Below, piece by piece: positions 1-11,439 of a DNA stretch of 64,000 bases. Below the pieces are notes generated by a model. That model searched no databases. It was not told where the DNA came from and was given only the letters and a program-made list of their open reading frames with translations. How positions within the stretch are numbered: the first letter of the stretch is position 1; every line of letters starts with the position of its first letter. The stretch is from positions 62,001 to 126,000 of the IMG/VR virus record IMGVR_UViG_3300042197_002946; one strand, given 5' to 3'. The stretch is from a virus. The translations under genes were made by a program, and so were the position numbers.

Positions 1-3000
1 CAACAGGTTCGGGTAATGTAGTGCTTAGCTATAATACTGTAGCCTCAGGCACCCTGCTCAATACTACTGTTTATGGCGCCAATAATAGATTGGTAGATAA
101 TAGTAGTCATAGCTATACTAATATATTTGGACAAAATAATACCCTAGCCTCAGGAACATTACATAATTTAATTGTTGGTACCACTAATACAGTGACCAAT
201 AGATACAATTTTACGCTTACGCCTATAACATTTGCAATATCAGATAATGGTACAAAATTTACAAATATAGAAGCCGCTGCATTTATTAATAATTATAGAG
301 CCGGAGATAGTATAGTATATTCTAGTGAAAATGTTGTTGTTGGTTCTGGAGTTATTCAATCTGTTTATATTCCTAATAATGGTCCTTCGGTACTAATTAT
401 AGAACCGGCTACGGCATTTAATACGACTCTAACCAGCGTATCTATATTATCAACTACTAAACAGCAAGAAATTATTGAGACATATGCGCGCCCAGTATCC
501 GTTATCGGTAATGAAAATGAAGTTGTAGGGTTGTCTGGGGTAGTATTAGGACACAATAATGCTGTTAGTGGGTATAATAATACTATTATTGGTAGCGATA
601 ATATTTATGGCGGTAATAATGCTATTATTATAGGTCAGGGTTTTGCTGGTAGCGGATTTAATAATATTGTTAATGTAGGATTTAATAATGTGGGAGGATT
701 GTCTGGTTCTGTTATAGTCGGACAAAATAATTTAGGTACCGGTTTTGAAAATAATTTCATAGGCCGTAATAATATTGCAGCTGGCGATTCTGATGTTGTA
801 GGCAACAACAATAGATTGATAAATGGAGACGTATCAGCCTTAGGAAAAGATAACACAGTTACAGGAAAAGGTCAAAGAGCACTAGGTACCATCTCTGATA
901 TTTTTGATACCAACAACAGATTGGATTTTAGTGGGATAGGGTCACTACCAGTAGCTAGTGGTTATTATAGCGTCACTTATCAGTGTTTATTATTAGATAA
1001 TGAATTCTCATGGCAATTTGGTCAGAGAGACCAGGTTTCTGTACAATTATACAATAACGGCATTTTGTTGCCTACATATGTTGGTATGATTACTAACAAT
1101 CCTATTATTGTTAATGGATTTAGGGCTGTATTTTTAGACAACGTGATTAGAGATGGAGACAATGAAATATTAGCTAATCCCGTATCTATTAATGAATTCG
1201 TAGAAAACTATTTTCCCAACCAGATTCCTCCTTCTATTAGATTTAGTATACAACATAAAATAGATGGGGCTTCTTTAGTCGCTGGTAGTGGTAATTTAGT
1301 AATTGCTTCCCCGTATAGTACTGTGCTTGGCAATAAAAATCAAGTAGGTATCGACTGGAGTAATCCTACTCATGTAGTATCGTCCTCTGGCTTAGTAGTG
1401 GGTAATAATAATCAAATTTATCATCCTTTAAAGTTCACTAAAGATCAGAGAGGTAATATCACTAGCGTAGAGCCAGAATATCCAAATGCTACCGGATTAT
1501 TTCAAGCAGCAATAGGTTTTGATCTACGTAATGCAGATCCCAACTCTATTAAACTAGGGTTTGATCAGAACACCATAAAGATTTTTGATCTGGGCGGTAA
1601 AAAAGATGGAAGTGTTGTTTCTGTAGTTGACCCTAATGTTACTCCTCCTCAGACTAGTACTGTAGATGCTGAAAGAATTGGAGACGGTCTTTTTGAAAGA
1701 GGTATTGTAATTAATGCTGATAATATTAGCAATTCATTCCATGTATTGAATAATAATAAAAACAAACAGTCCGTACTATCGGTACTATCCAAAGATGCTG
1801 GTTTTGTTGGTGTTAATAAAACAGTTCCTCAATTCTCTCTAGATGTTTCAGGAACTATCAACGCTAATAGAGTACAAACCGGCTCAGCATCTATCAATAA
1901 TCTACAACTACAAAGCGGTGCCGCTCCAGGATACTTTTTATCATCATCAGATGGCATAGGCAATGCTGAGTGGGTAGCTGGTGTCAGGGTTGATGTTAGT
2001 GGCTTGCCAGGCACTCTTGTTTATTACAGCGGTACTCCGGCAACAGGAGGCAAGGTCCAGCCGATTAGCACCACAGCAGTAGTACAAAATCAAGAATGGT
2101 ATTTAAACACTTATTTCTATGAGCCATCAGGATGTAATGTTAGTAGAAGTGGCTTAGTGTTTGATCAATATATGAATGTTGATAAATATGCCGTTATGAC
2201 ATTGGACGAACATCGACGCACAGTTATGGGTTATCCAGTAGAAGAGGTAGAGAAACTGATTGCTGCTAATCCTGGTAAAATTGACTATATCCAGAAATTA
2301 GTGGATTTGGCTAAAGCTAAAAAGTTTTCTGATGAAAGCCATTTTATTCCTCGTCAATATAATGCTTTATATTTTATCCCAGAATCAACTGCATACAGCA
2401 CCCCATCGGCAGACATTGCTAATACTAGTAGCTCCATGGGTACTCATTTGGGTAAAGCAGGACAAGCGCAACAAGCAGTATTTGCTATCGGTCGCCGTAA
2501 AACAGACCTATCCCAACCTCTTAATCTAGAAAGAGGAGAGGATGTTGATCAGGACAATAAGCTGTTCCCAGGAGGATTATCTGCTCCACAAACTATTATT
2601 TCTACAATACCTAAAAAAGATCTAGCAGGACAAACTAGCTATCTCAGACCCAAGTATAAGTTTAATTATGATGAAATGACTTCGACTTACATGGCTCCAT
2701 ATAGCAGTGTAGACGACTCTCAACACCCGCAGTCTGCTTTATTTAATATGGTTAGACCCATGACGGGAACCACAGACACTACCGTTGAAGCTGGTGCTAG
2801 ACCAAAAACATATCAAAGTTGGTGGTATTTTGATCCTGCAGATAATACCGGAGGTCAAGGATCTAGACCTCCAGAGTTTAGATATTCCACAATTCAAAGA
2901 GCAGTTCCGACAGCTTTTAATTTAGGAAGAGAAGAAATTGACTTTGTAATCTACGGCACCGGATCCAAGTATCCACAAGAACAAGTATCTAAATTCTTAT

Positions 3001-5201
3001 TCGGGGATGTTAATCAATACATTACATGGAAGAAAACTGGTTTGGGTAGAGAGGATACAAACTTCCCATTCCTCACAACCGTACCAGCTTTTTATTTTAA
3101 TGCTTCTCTAGGCGCGTTCATGTTACATACAGACAAGCCTGCCTGGATACCAACAAAAGTAGCAACAGATTGTGAACCGTGCGATCCTGTACAGAGTGGT
3201 ATTAATTTTGCTGATCTTACAGTTAGAGGATGGATAGGAACCAGCGGTATTCGTATTGGCCAAGGATATCGCAGAGCATACACAACTAATAATCAAGGAG
3301 AGCTTGTAGAAGCAGTAGACGGTAAGGGTAAGCCGATTTTTGAACCTACAACTGGCATGGTACTAACATCGGATAGCTATGGGTTTGCTGTATGGACACC
3401 GCTTGGGGGAGCGGTAACAACCAATCAGGTATTAACTGCATCAACGGCAGGTGTTCTTTCAGATCAGAGTATAGTTTTAACTGAAGGATCTTTGGATCCT
3501 GTCAGTTCGGTGCCGAACATCGGACTAGAAAGCTTAGAGTCAGATAGTGCCCGATTGTTTAGGGATACAGTAGATGTGACTAATGAAACAACATTAGCAA
3601 ATCCTGTATTAAGATTGCGTGGCGTTACTCGTAATAGTTTATTATTCGCCAAGAATCCTTTACCAAACAGAAGCGATGAGTTTACCAATAAGTTTAACGA
3701 GTCATCTCTGCCAACTAATCCTAACGAGATGAATATCGACGGAACAGAGAATTTATTCTACTATGGTTATACTAATGCCCTTGCAGGTCTTTTATCTTAT
3801 AATTCAGAATCTCAAACAACAGAAATCCTAATCGACGGAGATGCTACAAGAAGATTTAATATTAATGATATTGTAAGAGTCTATTATAAATATATGACGG
3901 TAGTTCAAAATCAAAGCGTAGAAGTTTCTACTATTGAACGAGCTAGAGTCGTCGGTATATACACAGTCAGATTAACAGAAACTATCAATGGTAGATCATC
4001 TAGAACTAGCGTTGTATTAGACAAATCATTATCTAATGTTGCAGAGTCCACGTATTTGTTGGATTCAACAGCAGAACTACGTAGAGTAGCTGTTATTTCT
4101 CAAACTATAGGTGGTTATCTTACATTTAATTTCCCAGGCACAAATCCTGATATTGTTATAAGCAATAGAGAGCATATAGACACAGCTTTTAATAGTAATG
4201 GTAAATTTACTAATTTTGGTATATACGGCTCTCGTAGTGGTATGTTGACCCCAACTCTATTATATGGGGAAACGATTACTAATAGTATCCAGATTAAAGA
4301 CAAAACACCATTTGTATATGGCTATGAAACTAGATCGATTGATAATGTATCAACGTCTTTAGAAAAAGACATCAATAGTAATTTATATTATCATTATAAT
4401 TTAAATGGGTTATATATCCAGGGCACATACGATGAAGAATCAAGTACTCTCACAATGACTAGCGTTGATGATATTGTTACTGGAGACATTATTGAAATAG
4501 TTTATGATAATAATCAAGACACTAAAGCTTTAGTTAAAAATATTAATGATAAAACATTGACTATATCCTTTAAAGATATTAATTTGGGTATGCTAGAAAA
4601 CAAAATAGGAAACATTGCTCGCAATAATAATGGCGGCATATTAAATAATAATTTTAAAGTAAGAGTAATAAAGAGACAGCTATCCAAGACTGCTAGTGTT
4701 GTGAATGGGTCAATGGTTATTAAGGCTGAGGATCAAGTTCCACTATATGCTGATTTTGCTGTTAGAGGATTAACATATACAGATGGATTAATGCTGGGGC
4801 ATAACGACAACGGCAATAATCCTATTATTAAAGACCAGTCTATACTATACAGTAATCATGGCTTGGTATCCGGCAGTAATTTACGTTATGTTGATGTTAC
4901 AGCTCTTAATACTCATCAAACATATAAAACCTTAGTTTTTAATGAAGAACAACCAAGAGTATTGTCTCTGGATAAATATAGAGACAAACCATTAGAGCCT
5001 GTTAGTTCTAACAATCCAGAGAAAATTGCTCCGGTATTTGCTCATTTCAGCATGTACGGATCTGTGTATGCCGAACATATGAGTGTTGACACATTGAATA
5101 AATTTAATACTATTGATGGTGGAGTAGTTAAGTTTAGAGGATCTTGTGCTAATTTTAATAATGTTTGTATAGAGTCTGACCTTCCACCACCTCCAGGTTA
5201 A
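1..5201 (+). CDS. Tail fibre / adhesin with YadA-like beta-roll head (5' partial)
   Basis: The reading frame is open from the window edge (codons in phase from base 3), so the true start lies upstream and the GTG at base 21 is not a convincing start. The first ~290 visible residues repeat a short unit of type G-x-N-N-x-(I/V)-x-G, as in YadA-type trimeric adhesin heads, where each turn adds a coil to a left-handed beta-roll. Around residues 600-650 comes a segment seen in phage long fibres (VGVNKTVPQFSLDVSGTINA), usually a connector before the distal part. The remaining ~1050 residues are beta-rich and unrecognised, ending in a Pro-rich tail (DLPPPPG). It is probably a trimeric fibre or side-appendage protein of the virion. 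It lies 15 bases before the next gene in a co-directional late block. The fibre role is well supported; the exact fibre is not known. Confidence 0.7.
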   Translation, partial: TGSGNVVLSYNTVASGTLLNTTVYGANNRLVDNSSHSYTNIFGQNNTLASGTLHNLIVGTTNTVTNRYNFTLTPITFAISDNGTKFTNIEAAAFINNYRAGDSIVYSSENVVVGSGVIQSVYIPNNGPSVLIIEPATAFNTTLTSVSILSTTKQQEIIETYARPVSVIGNENEVVGLSGVVLGHNNAVSGYNNTIIGSDNIYGGNNAIIIGQGFAGSGFNNIVNVGFNNVGGLSGSVIVGQNNLGTGFENNFIGRNNIAAGDSDVVGNNNRLINGDVSALGKDNTVTGKGQRALGTISDIFDTNNRLDFSGIGSLPVASGYYSVTYQCLLLDNEFSWQFGQRDQVSVQLYNNGILLPTYVGMITNNPIIVNGFRAVFLDNVIRDGDNEILANPVSINEFVENYFPNQIPPSIRFSIQHKIDGASLVAGSGNLVIASPYSTVLGNKNQVGIDWSNPTHVVSSSGLVVGNNNQIYHPLKFTKDQRGNITSVEPEYPNATGLFQAAIGFDLRNADPNSIKLGFDQNTIKIFDLGGKKDGSVVSVVDPNVTPPQTSTVDAERIGDGLFERGIVINADNISNSFHVLNNNKNKQSVLSVLSKDAGFVGVNKTVPQFSLDVSGTINANRVQTGSASINNLQLQSGAAPGYFLSSSDGIGNAEWVAGVRVDVSGLPGTLVYYSGTPATGGKVQPISTTAVVQNQEWYLNTYFYEPSGCNVSRSGLVFDQYMNVDKYAVMTLDEHRRTVMGYPVEEVEKLIAANPGKIDYIQKLVDLAKAKKFSDESHFIPRQYNALYFIPESTAYSTPSADIANTSSSMGTHLGKAGQAQQAVFAIGRRKTDLSQPLNLERGEDVDQDNKLFPGGLSAPQTIISTIPKKDLAGQTSYLRPKYKFNYDEMTSTYMAPYSSVDDSQHPQSALFNMVRPMTGTTDTTVEAGARPKTYQSWWYFDPADNTGGQGSRPPEFRYSTIQRAVPTAFNLGREEIDFVIYGTGSKYPQEQVSKFLFGDVNQYITWKKTGLGREDTNFPFLTTVPAFYFNASLGAFMLHTDKPAWIPTKVATDCEPCDPVQSGINFADLTVRGWIGTSGIRIGQGYRRAYTTNNQGELVEAVDGKGKPIFEPTTGMVLTSDSYGFAVWTPLGGAVTTNQVLTASTAGVLSDQSIVLTEGSLDPVSSVPNIGLESLESDSARLFRDTVDVTNETTLANPVLRLRGVTRNSLLFAKNPLPNRSDEFTNKFNESSLPTNPNEMNIDGTENLFYYGYTNALAGLLSYNSESQTTEILIDGDATRRFNINDIVRVYYKYMTVVQNQSVEVSTIERARVVGIYTVRLTETINGRSSRTSVVLDKSLSNVAESTYLLDSTAELRRVAVISQTIGGYLTFNFPGTNPDIVISNREHIDTAFNSNGKFTNFGIYGSRSGMLTPTLLYGETITNSIQIKDKTPFVYGYETRSIDNVSTSLEKDINSNLYYHYNLNGLYIQGTYDEESSTLTMTSVDDIVTGDIIEIVYDNNQDTKALVKNINDKTLTISFKDINLGMLENKIGNIARNNNGGILNNNFKVRVIKRQLSKTASVVNGSMVIKAEDQVPLYADFAVRGLTYTDGLMLGHNDNGNNPIIKDQSILYSNHGLVSGSNLRYVDVTALNTHQTYKTLVFNEEQPRVLSLDKYRDKPLEPVSSNNPEKIAPVFAHFSMYGSVYAEHMSVDTLNKFNTIDGGVVKFRGSCANFNNVCIESDLPPPPG

Positions 5202-5216
5202 TCATAGGGTGTAAAT

Positions 5217-5867
5217 ATGCCATTTCCAAAAAACACTATCGTTCCAAAATTTGCTAATAGTAATAGAGATATTGTGGATACTAGTGTAGAAACAGAAATT
5301 CCTGACTATACTGCCAATATTAATGGTTTTGTTCCGTTTTCTAATCGCATTATCTTAAAAAGAGATGAAACTACTACTAATCATCCTTGTCCTGATGATC
5401 TTGCTGTTGGCGAATTAGTATTAAATGCAATTACAGGCAATTTATATACCAAATTAGTGTCTGGTCAGGTCGTTTATTATCCTGGCATACTAGTTTGTGT
5501 GGGCAAAGAGGGCGTGGGATCTAATACGTTTGGAACAGCTATCTCAGTCCCAGAAACATATGTCGAAGATACATTTACTGTATCTTTGTATGGAATAACT
5601 TTATCAACAGCTAAAGGCAATGAGATCAGATTCAATCCAGTGTCCGATATTACGCAGGGGTTCCCGTCCTCATTTTCTCTATTGTATTCAAGTGATAATA
5701 CTTCCTATTTTGAAATAGGTCGAATCACAGTAGTAGGAGATTATATCAATGCTAATTTTGAATTTGTGTATAAAGATAATGAGAACGCTAAACCCTTAAA
5801 AGGACAGTTTAAAATTGGTCTATATGATAATAAATCTTTGGGTTTCCTCAAAATAGAAGCTATTTAA
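5217..5867 (+). CDS. Small virion/tail fibre-associated protein
   Basis: A 216-residue protein. Residues ~45-90 hold a motif common near the N-terminus of phage fibre and baseplate proteins: a Leu-Ala-Val-Gly-Glu-Leu-Val core followed by a Gly-Asn-Leu-Tyr-Thr-Lys turn. This segment often forms a small triple-stranded attachment module. The rest looks like a beta-sandwich with no recognised family. The ATG has an AGGGTG ribosome binding site 7 bases upstream. It follows the fibre gene by 15 bases and precedes the next by 3, so it is very likely co-transcribed and virion-associated. There is no signal peptide or membrane segment. Function beyond 'structural' is inference. Confidence 0.6.
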   Translation: MPFPKNTIVPKFANSNRDIVDTSVETEIPDYTANINGFVPFSNRIILKRDETTTNHPCPDDLAVGELVLNAITGNLYTKLVSGQVVYYPGILVCVGKEGVGSNTFGTAISVPETYVEDTFTVSLYGITLSTAKGNEIRFNPVSDITQGFPSSFSLLYSSDNTSYFEIGRITVVGDYINANFEFVYKDNENAKPLKGQFKIGLYDNKSLGFLKIEAI

Positions 5868-5870
5868 AAT

Positions 5871-7409
5871 ATGCTAAATACACACCAAATTACTAAAAAG
5901 AGACTTATAACAACGTACAAGGGGGCTGAGCCCTTCAGATTAACAGCAGATTATGTACGTGAAGATAATGTTGATATAGCCAATCAGGATTTCTCGCTTT
6001 TTGCAGAGAATGACCTTGTTTTATTGGAAGGACAAGATAATCCAAATGAAAATGGCTTATATTTATTCACTGATGGCGCTCTGACCACATACTATCCAGA
6101 GTTCTTTGAGAAAATAGATAAAATTTATGCTATAGATGAAAAAGAAGGAATATCTTCCTATGTTGGCTTTTTTGGAGTAGGAGACCCCCTTAATCAACTG
6201 CACCATATACATCCTGGCCAGGGTTTAATTATTATCACCAAACTAGATGCCATATTACCATTTGATTGGTATACTTATGAAACCAATATTTTACCAGCTA
6301 TTAATATAGATCATAATATTACAAAAAGTAATTTTGCTAATTTATTGTTTTCTGCTAGCGACGGCATGGATGATGAGTATACGGTAGACTTAAGATTTCA
6401 TGACTATAGACCAGTAGTATTAACGTCTAGAATTTCCGGATCTTCAGACCAGCAACAATATTTATTGAGAGTTGATTTAGTAAGTTGTCCTGATCCTGAA
6501 TATATTAATGTTGTTAATAAAGTAGTATTAGATAGACATGAATTATCATTGAGTGGCAGTCCATCCAAGTTTGTAGTTAGTCCAGAAGTACTATCAAATA
6601 AATTCAGGGGATCCTTAAGACCCAATGATGTTGTATGGGTAACGAATAAAGATTTCGGAGTAGAAGGCTTGTATTTATATGATGGATATACTGATTTTCA
6701 TAAACTATCCAATTCAGACTATATTATTAGAACTAAAAAATATATTATAGAAGAATCTCAAAAAATTATTAATAGTATTCCAGAAGACTTTTATGTTAAT
6801 TATATTTTAAATATCGGATATCCAGGACATTATGATGTTTATCTGGTGTTGGAAAATGCGTCATCTGGAACTATAGTATCTGAAGACCATTATTGTTTTC
6901 ATGTAAAGCAAATTACTAATCTACCAACGCCAACTCCAACAGTGACTCCTACACTACCTATTCACTCAGTATCCTTTGATGATGGTAGTTATCTCAAAGT
7001 TGATAATTGCGAAAGTTGCGCCAAGATTTTTGTGGGAGCATCCGCTTTTGGTTTGCTCTCTGACGCCAACTACTATTATCAGTTTGAAGTATTTACTAAA
7101 GGAGAATCTTTGCCTCGTGATCTAGATACCGATACTGGCACATCGTTTGAGCCACGAGAAGGATTCTTATCAACGGGATTATCTTCTGAAAAATTTGGAA
7201 CTTATGTGACTACAGCAGACAAAACTCGCACAATTATTTCTGTAAAGCTAACTAATCTTGATACTGGAGTATCGGCTACGTCATATTTAACATTAGCAGT
7301 ATGTGATGAGAATTACTGTGCTCCAGAAGTTACTCCTACGGTAACTCCCACAACCACTAGAGTTCAATACGCTCCCAGACCCACTCCAACACCAAAAGTC
7401 GGATCATAA
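5871..7409 (+). CDS. Tail fibre-like protein with beta-sandwich and Thr/Pro linkers
   Basis: A 512-residue protein. Residues ~75-145 form a module (Ile-Asp-Lys-Ile-Tyr ... Leu-Asn-Gln-Leu ... Leu-Pro-Phe-Asp-Trp-Tyr) that recurs in the gene starting at 18580. A short Thr/Pro linker (~350-363) leads to a predicted beta-sandwich domain (~365-485) bounded by cysteines (CESCAK near its start, a Cys before the second linker). The C-terminus is another Thr/Pro stretch ([10 protein letters not shown], then PTPTPK). This layout, folded domain then PT linker, is shared with several genes downstream. It is probably a fibre or appendage subunit. The stop is followed after 2 bases by the next start. The specific receptor or partner is unknown. 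Confidence 0.6.
   Translation: MLNTHQITKKRLITTYKGAEPFRLTADYVREDNVDIANQDFSLFAENDLVLLEGQDNPNENGLYLFTDGALTTYYPEFFEKIDKIYAIDEKEGISSYVGFFGVGDPLNQLHHIHPGQGLIIITKLDAILPFDWYTYETNILPAINIDHNITKSNFANLLFSASDGMDDEYTVDLRFHDYRPVVLTSRISGSSDQQQYLLRVDLVSCPDPEYINVVNKVVLDRHELSLSGSPSKFVVSPEVLSNKFRGSLRPNDVVWVTNKDFGVEGLYLYDGYTDFHKLSNSDYIIRTKKYIIEESQKIINSIPEDFYVNYILNIGYPGHYDVYLVLENASSGTIVSEDHYCFHVKQITNLPTPTPTVTPTLPIHSVSFDDGSYLKVDNCESCAKIFVGASAFGLLSDANYYYQFEVFTKGESLPRDLDTDTGTSFEPREGFLSTGLSSEKFGTYVTTADKTRTIISVKLTNLDTGVSATSYLTLAVCDENYCAPEVTPTVTPTTTRVQYAPRPTPTPKVGS
6921..6959 (+). repeat. Short Thr/Pro linker tract (gene 5871)
   Basis: Thirteen codons encode a TPTPTVTPT-type linker joining the N-terminal module to the Cys-bounded beta-sandwich. 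A second tract closes the gene at 7324-7398. Confidence 0.8.
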
Positions 7410-7411
7410 TT

Positions 7412-10400
7412 ATGAGCACAACAGCACAACAAAGACTTGATCTATTATTTAGCCCTGCTAATAATATAGATAGAACATCAGTTGGGACTGTATTGCCTAG
7501 ACATCCTTCTGTTGGTATTAATGTAGGCATTAAAGCACTTAATAGTTCGGTGAATATACAACCATCTAATATATTTTATTCTAATGGTCAAAAACCATAT
7601 TTAGTATATTCGGACAAAGTAGTTGATATAGATAGCAATAGACTACCATTGATCACCAAAGAATGGTATAAAACATTAGTGCTTCTGTACAAAGATATGA
7701 TTACAACCTATGTTAGGAATCTTATAAAAACAAGACAATCGCTCCCTACATCATTTGATATTATACACTCGCAGTTTAGAGCCAAAATTAACAATCTGGA
7801 TCCTTTATTAATTCCATCAATAGCTCTTAATACTCTAAATTTGACAGAAGGTGTTGATGTTATCCTAACTCCAAGACCTAGCTTATCTGCTCGTGAAAGA
7901 ATAGATTCTATCCTTAAATTAGGACAAGTTAGTCCAGAAGGAGGGTCTTTGATTGCAGAAACCTCTGGAGGAGTAGGCTTAAGAGTAGACTCGATTCAAT
8001 TTCATTCTAAGAATGTTACGTTTTTAGACATATTGACTCAAGAATATTTGCCCCTGCAACATCCAACATTGGGTAGGATATCATCAGGTACTTTAACCGA
8101 TGTCCTAACATTATTTATAAATGCCTTACATAACAGTATCAGATCTATGGATGTTATATATGATAATGATGTTTATCAGTGGATGTTAAACTATTCCAGA
8201 AGTCGTGGTATATCAAATATTTCTCCGGAGGCAAATTTAAAATGGATGGAGCCGAAAGAATTAGGTAAACTTCCTGTTAGATTAGGAGAAATAAAGGTAG
8301 ATTTAAATTATGACTTTTTGAAGAGCCGAACTACATCGACGTTGACCTCATCTGTGTCCACAGGACAAAGTTTACAAAACAATACTGTGAGAGGTATAGA
8401 TTCTACTGGTGCTATTTATATTACAAACTTAGCTTACGCGGAAAATCAACCTCAAACTAACGAATTTACAAATATATCTGGTTTAAACGCTATAAATATC
8501 AGGCCAGATAATTTTCGTGGACTAGGAGGTAGTGGACAAAGGGCTTTAATCAAAACTATCATTATTTATAGAGGATCTAGACAGGCAGCTGGCAATATTC
8601 CATTTATTACTGGATTGCAATCTGGGGCTGTGAGAACAGCCGGCCGCAACATTTCTTTCGGCGGGAGTGGTGTCCATTCTAATTGGAAAAATGGTAATGA
8701 TAATGCTTGTTATTTAAATATAGCTAGATTAGAGACAAATCCTACTAAATACATGTTCTACATTGATTTTTTCATTAATGCTAGCCAAGAATATGTATAC
8801 AACGGATGGGGCTTTAAGGGTATCCAGAGAGAGACCGTAGATTTTGTTCCTTTTGAGCCAATCAGATTATCTAACTTTGGCACCCATAAACTTATCGATC
8901 CCTCAACTAATAAGTGGACAGACATTAATCTAGATAGACTAACACTATATTTGCATTATATTACTCCTAGACTATTACGTCAGTCTGGAGCAAATCTCAT
9001 TAGCTACACTCCTGAGACAGCAGAAAATTATATGCACACGATGGTGTTGTCGGACCAGCCATTGGGTTTAGGGTCTATAGCGGGAGTTACCAAAGTTAAT
9101 GATTTGTCTAAGCCGAGAACGGTAGGTTTTGTCGTAGGTGCAGAAACAGCCACTATTTATGGATGCAATCCTTTCAGCGAAAAATCTTTTGCTACACAAC
9201 CGCAATTAAATTCTATAGCCAGATTTTTAGGTGCAGAAACTGGTTCTCAAGTGGAATTAATGATCTATCCTGTTGGTCTCGCCAATAGTGTACCTGCTAA
9301 TTTTGGCTTCAGATTATATCCATCAGACCCTCCGTCTCCAGCAGCAAATGATTTGATGGTCTATGTGCATATGAAAAAATATGTACCAGCTAGAAATGTA
9401 GTTATTTATACTACTTCACAACCGACACCAACTCCTACATCCACAACGCCTAGAAGAATAGTTCCTGTTAATCCTCCATCATCTACTACTGGCAGAGATC
9501 CTACACCTACTCGAACTCCTACACAGACTAATTTACCAGTTTTAACTCCTCTAGTATCTAATCCTTTTGGTAATATGCCAGCCAAATCAAGTAGCAGATT
9601 TTCTACTAGAAGAAATACTGTTAGATTTGATATTTCTGTTGGACCATTACCCCTGGGCACTTCTTATCCGTATACTTCATATTTTTATGATTTACAACCA
9701 GGAGAAAGTGATTATAATGGATATAGTGTTATCAAAAATAATACTGCTATATACCATCCTTTCGCAGATAGATTAACAAGGGTATCGACCGTGTCTACAA
9801 GCGGTAGAGTGATTCTATCTCGAATGACAGAAAATGGACAGACCTACTACAGAGCATCTTTAAATATTTCCTATAGCAATACCGGAATAGAGCCTTCAGC
9901 TACTAATCCAGTCAGTTTTAAACTTCTGCTATACAGGGCTGTAACGCAGCAGCTATCTACGGGCTCACAAATCGTAGTGGATAGCAGAACTCCTATTGCA
10001 ATAGGCGAAGCAACTATTGTTCCTGAAGGTGTCGATCTTAATAGTATTCCTCCCACCCCAACTCGTCCTAATGATCCTATATATGTTAATATAACAGTAA
10101 CTGAACCAGATAGTAAATATAGAAATATTCAAGCTGTTAGATCTGGTTTCTTTACAGAGAATAAATCTCTTAGTTTCTTATCCAGTAATATTCCTTATCT
10201 CAATAGTATCGCTAGATATTTGGGTGCTGAAACCGGAGACTCTGTAAGATTAATGATTCGTAGTAGTTCATTGTCTCCGTATATTATGGAAAGTATATCT
10301 CAGTCCCAAACTATCAATAAAGTAACAGCCCAAGCTACTTCTTTATATGGAGCTGAGCTTTTTTCTGTATCTATTAGTACAGAGGCTCAAGCCATAGCTC

Positions 10401-11437
10401 CTACACCCACCCCGACACCAACTATTACTCCATCTATTACTGCTACTAGCACTCAAACGCCAACCTCTACATATTCCCCCACTCCAACTACGACTATTAC
10501 TCTAACAGGCACTGCAACCAGTACTCCTACTCAGACTCCCACCAGTACTCCTACTCCAACGAATACCCAGACTCCGACATCTACTGTTTCGTTGACTCCT
10601 ACAAATACATCTACCCCCACCCCTACAATTACTCCTACTAATAGTCCATTTTATGAGGCAACGCAAACTCCTACTCCTACTAATACATCTACTATAACTG
10701 TGACTCCTACGACAACGCCTACTCAAACACCTAGCACATCTCCTACCAATACTCCGACACCATCGTTATCTGTTAGTCCTTCTCCGACAGTCACGCAAAC
10801 TCCTACCAATACTCCCACAGCATCCATAACAAGAACACCAACACCAACATCGACAATTACAGTTACTCCCACTAATACCTCAACTGTTACCCCAACAGCT
10901 ACTCCGACATTAACACTCACATCGACCTTAACAAGTACTCCCACATCTTCCCAAACACCAACAGCCACAACCACAGTATCTCTAAGTGTTTCATCAACAG
11001 TCACTCCTACTCCAACGACCACTATTACTGAAACTCCTTTATTGGCTATTTCCCCAACACCCACACAAACACCTACATCTACAATAACAACTACTCCAAC
11101 AACCACGCCTACTCTAACTGAGAGCCCAACACCCACAGCTACTCCTTCTCAAACACAAACGCTAACAAGCACACCAACCAATACCGTCACACCAACGCCG
11201 ACTATTACTGATAGTCCTACCCCCACACCAACCAATACCCTAACTGCTACAGTTACTCCCACAGTCACTAGAACGGCTACAGCAACTCCATCTATAACGC
11301 CAAGTCATTCACCCACACCGTCTACTAGTGCATCAAATATTGATACTGCTGTTCAGTGGGGTGTTGATTCATCAGCAGACATTATTGTTAATATTAATGC
11401 CAACAAGTCGTGTCAGTGCGACAATACAGGAATATAA
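7412..11437 (+). CDS. Giant virion protein with ~310-residue Thr/Pro-rich linker
   Basis: A 1341-residue protein. Residues 1-665 are an unrecognised, mostly beta region. A short Thr/Pro linker (~668-711) precedes a second globular region (~712-990). Two copies of one motif (LNSIAR-F/Y-LGAETG) sit near residues 597 and 927, showing an internal duplicated domain. Residues ~995-1308 are almost only Thr, Pro and Ser in TPTPT-type repeats, the longest such linker in the window. About 30 residues of ordinary sequence close the protein, with Cys-x-Cys near the end. Long TP tracts are typically extended, flexible and often O-glycosylated; here that is inference. Neighbours and composition point to a tail appendage or adhesin displayed on a stalk. 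Confidence 0.6.
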   Translation: MSTTAQQRLDLLFSPANNIDRTSVGTVLPRHPSVGINVGIKALNSSVNIQPSNIFYSNGQKPYLVYSDKVVDIDSNRLPLITKEWYKTLVLLYKDMITTYVRNLIKTRQSLPTSFDIIHSQFRAKINNLDPLLIPSIALNTLNLTEGVDVILTPRPSLSARERIDSILKLGQVSPEGGSLIAETSGGVGLRVDSIQFHSKNVTFLDILTQEYLPLQHPTLGRISSGTLTDVLTLFINALHNSIRSMDVIYDNDVYQWMLNYSRSRGISNISPEANLKWMEPKELGKLPVRLGEIKVDLNYDFLKSRTTSTLTSSVSTGQSLQNNTVRGIDSTGAIYITNLAYAENQPQTNEFTNISGLNAINIRPDNFRGLGGSGQRALIKTIIIYRGSRQAAGNIPFITGLQSGAVRTAGRNISFGGSGVHSNWKNGNDNACYLNIARLETNPTKYMFYIDFFINASQEYVYNGWGFKGIQRETVDFVPFEPIRLSNFGTHKLIDPSTNKWTDINLDRLTLYLHYITPRLLRQSGANLISYTPETAENYMHTMVLSDQPLGLGSIAGVTKVNDLSKPRTVGFVVGAETATIYGCNPFSEKSFATQPQLNSIARFLGAETGSQVELMIYPVGLANSVPANFGFRLYPSDPPSPAANDLMVYVHMKKYVPARNVVIYTTSQPTPTPTSTTPRRIVPVNPPSSTTGRDPTPTRTPTQTNLPVLTPLVSNPFGNMPAKSSSRFSTRRNTVRFDISVGPLPLGTSYPYTSYFYDLQPGESDYNGYSVIKNNTAIYHPFADRLTRVSTVSTSGRVILSRMTENGQTYYRASLNISYSNTGIEPSATNPVSFKLLLYRAVTQQLSTGSQIVVDSRTPIAIGEATIVPEGVDLNSIPPTPTRPNDPIYVNITVTEPDSKYRNIQAVRSGFFTENKSLSFLSSNIPYLNSIARYLGAETGDSVRLMIRSSSLSPYIMESISQSQTINKVTAQATSLYGAELFSVSISTEAQAIAPTPTPTPTITPSITATSTQTPTSTYSPTPTTTITLTGTATSTPTQTPTSTPTPTNTQTPTSTVSLTPTNTSTPTPTITPTNSPFYEATQTPTPTNTSTITVTPTTTPTQTPSTSPTNTPTPSLSVSPSPTVTQTPTNTPTASITRTPTPTSTITVTPTNTSTVTPTATPTLTLTSTLTSTPTSSQTPTATTTVSLSVSSTVTPTPTTTITETPLLAISPTPTQTPTSTITTTPTTTPTLTESPTPTATPSQTQTLTSTPTNTVTPTPTITDSPTPTPTNTLTATVTPTVTRTATATPSITPSHSPTPSTSASNIDTAVQWGVDSSADIIVNINANKSCQCDNTGI
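10397..11335 (+). repeat. Long Thr/Pro-coding tract (gene 7412)
   Basis: About 313 codons encode nearly uninterrupted Thr, Pro and Ser with occasional Val, Ile, Asn or Ala, in period-2 to period-4 motifs such as TPTPT, TNTPT and SPTPT. Codons vary freely (act, aca, acc, acg; cct, cca, ccc, ccg), so the DNA is a degenerate and not an exact tandem repeat. The coding strand is strongly C-rich. A shorter tract at 9417-9544 lies in the same gene. Confidence 0.85.
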
Positions 11438-11439
11438 TT

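Noticed and set aside
3880-3900. T4-type late promoter (TATAAATA)
   Set aside because: The match lies inside a coding region, and I noticed no such site just upstream of any gene start in the late block.
10723-11136. Minus-strand open frames rich in Val and Gly opposite the Thr/Pro tracts (also near 14456, 23121 and 28802)
   Set aside because: They are the reverse complement of Thr/Pro codons (GVGV patterns), have no ribosome binding sites and lie inside clear + strand genes.
10397-11335. CRISPR array or exact tandem repeat
   Set aside because: Repetition is at the amino-acid level with free codon variation and no spacers of constant length.
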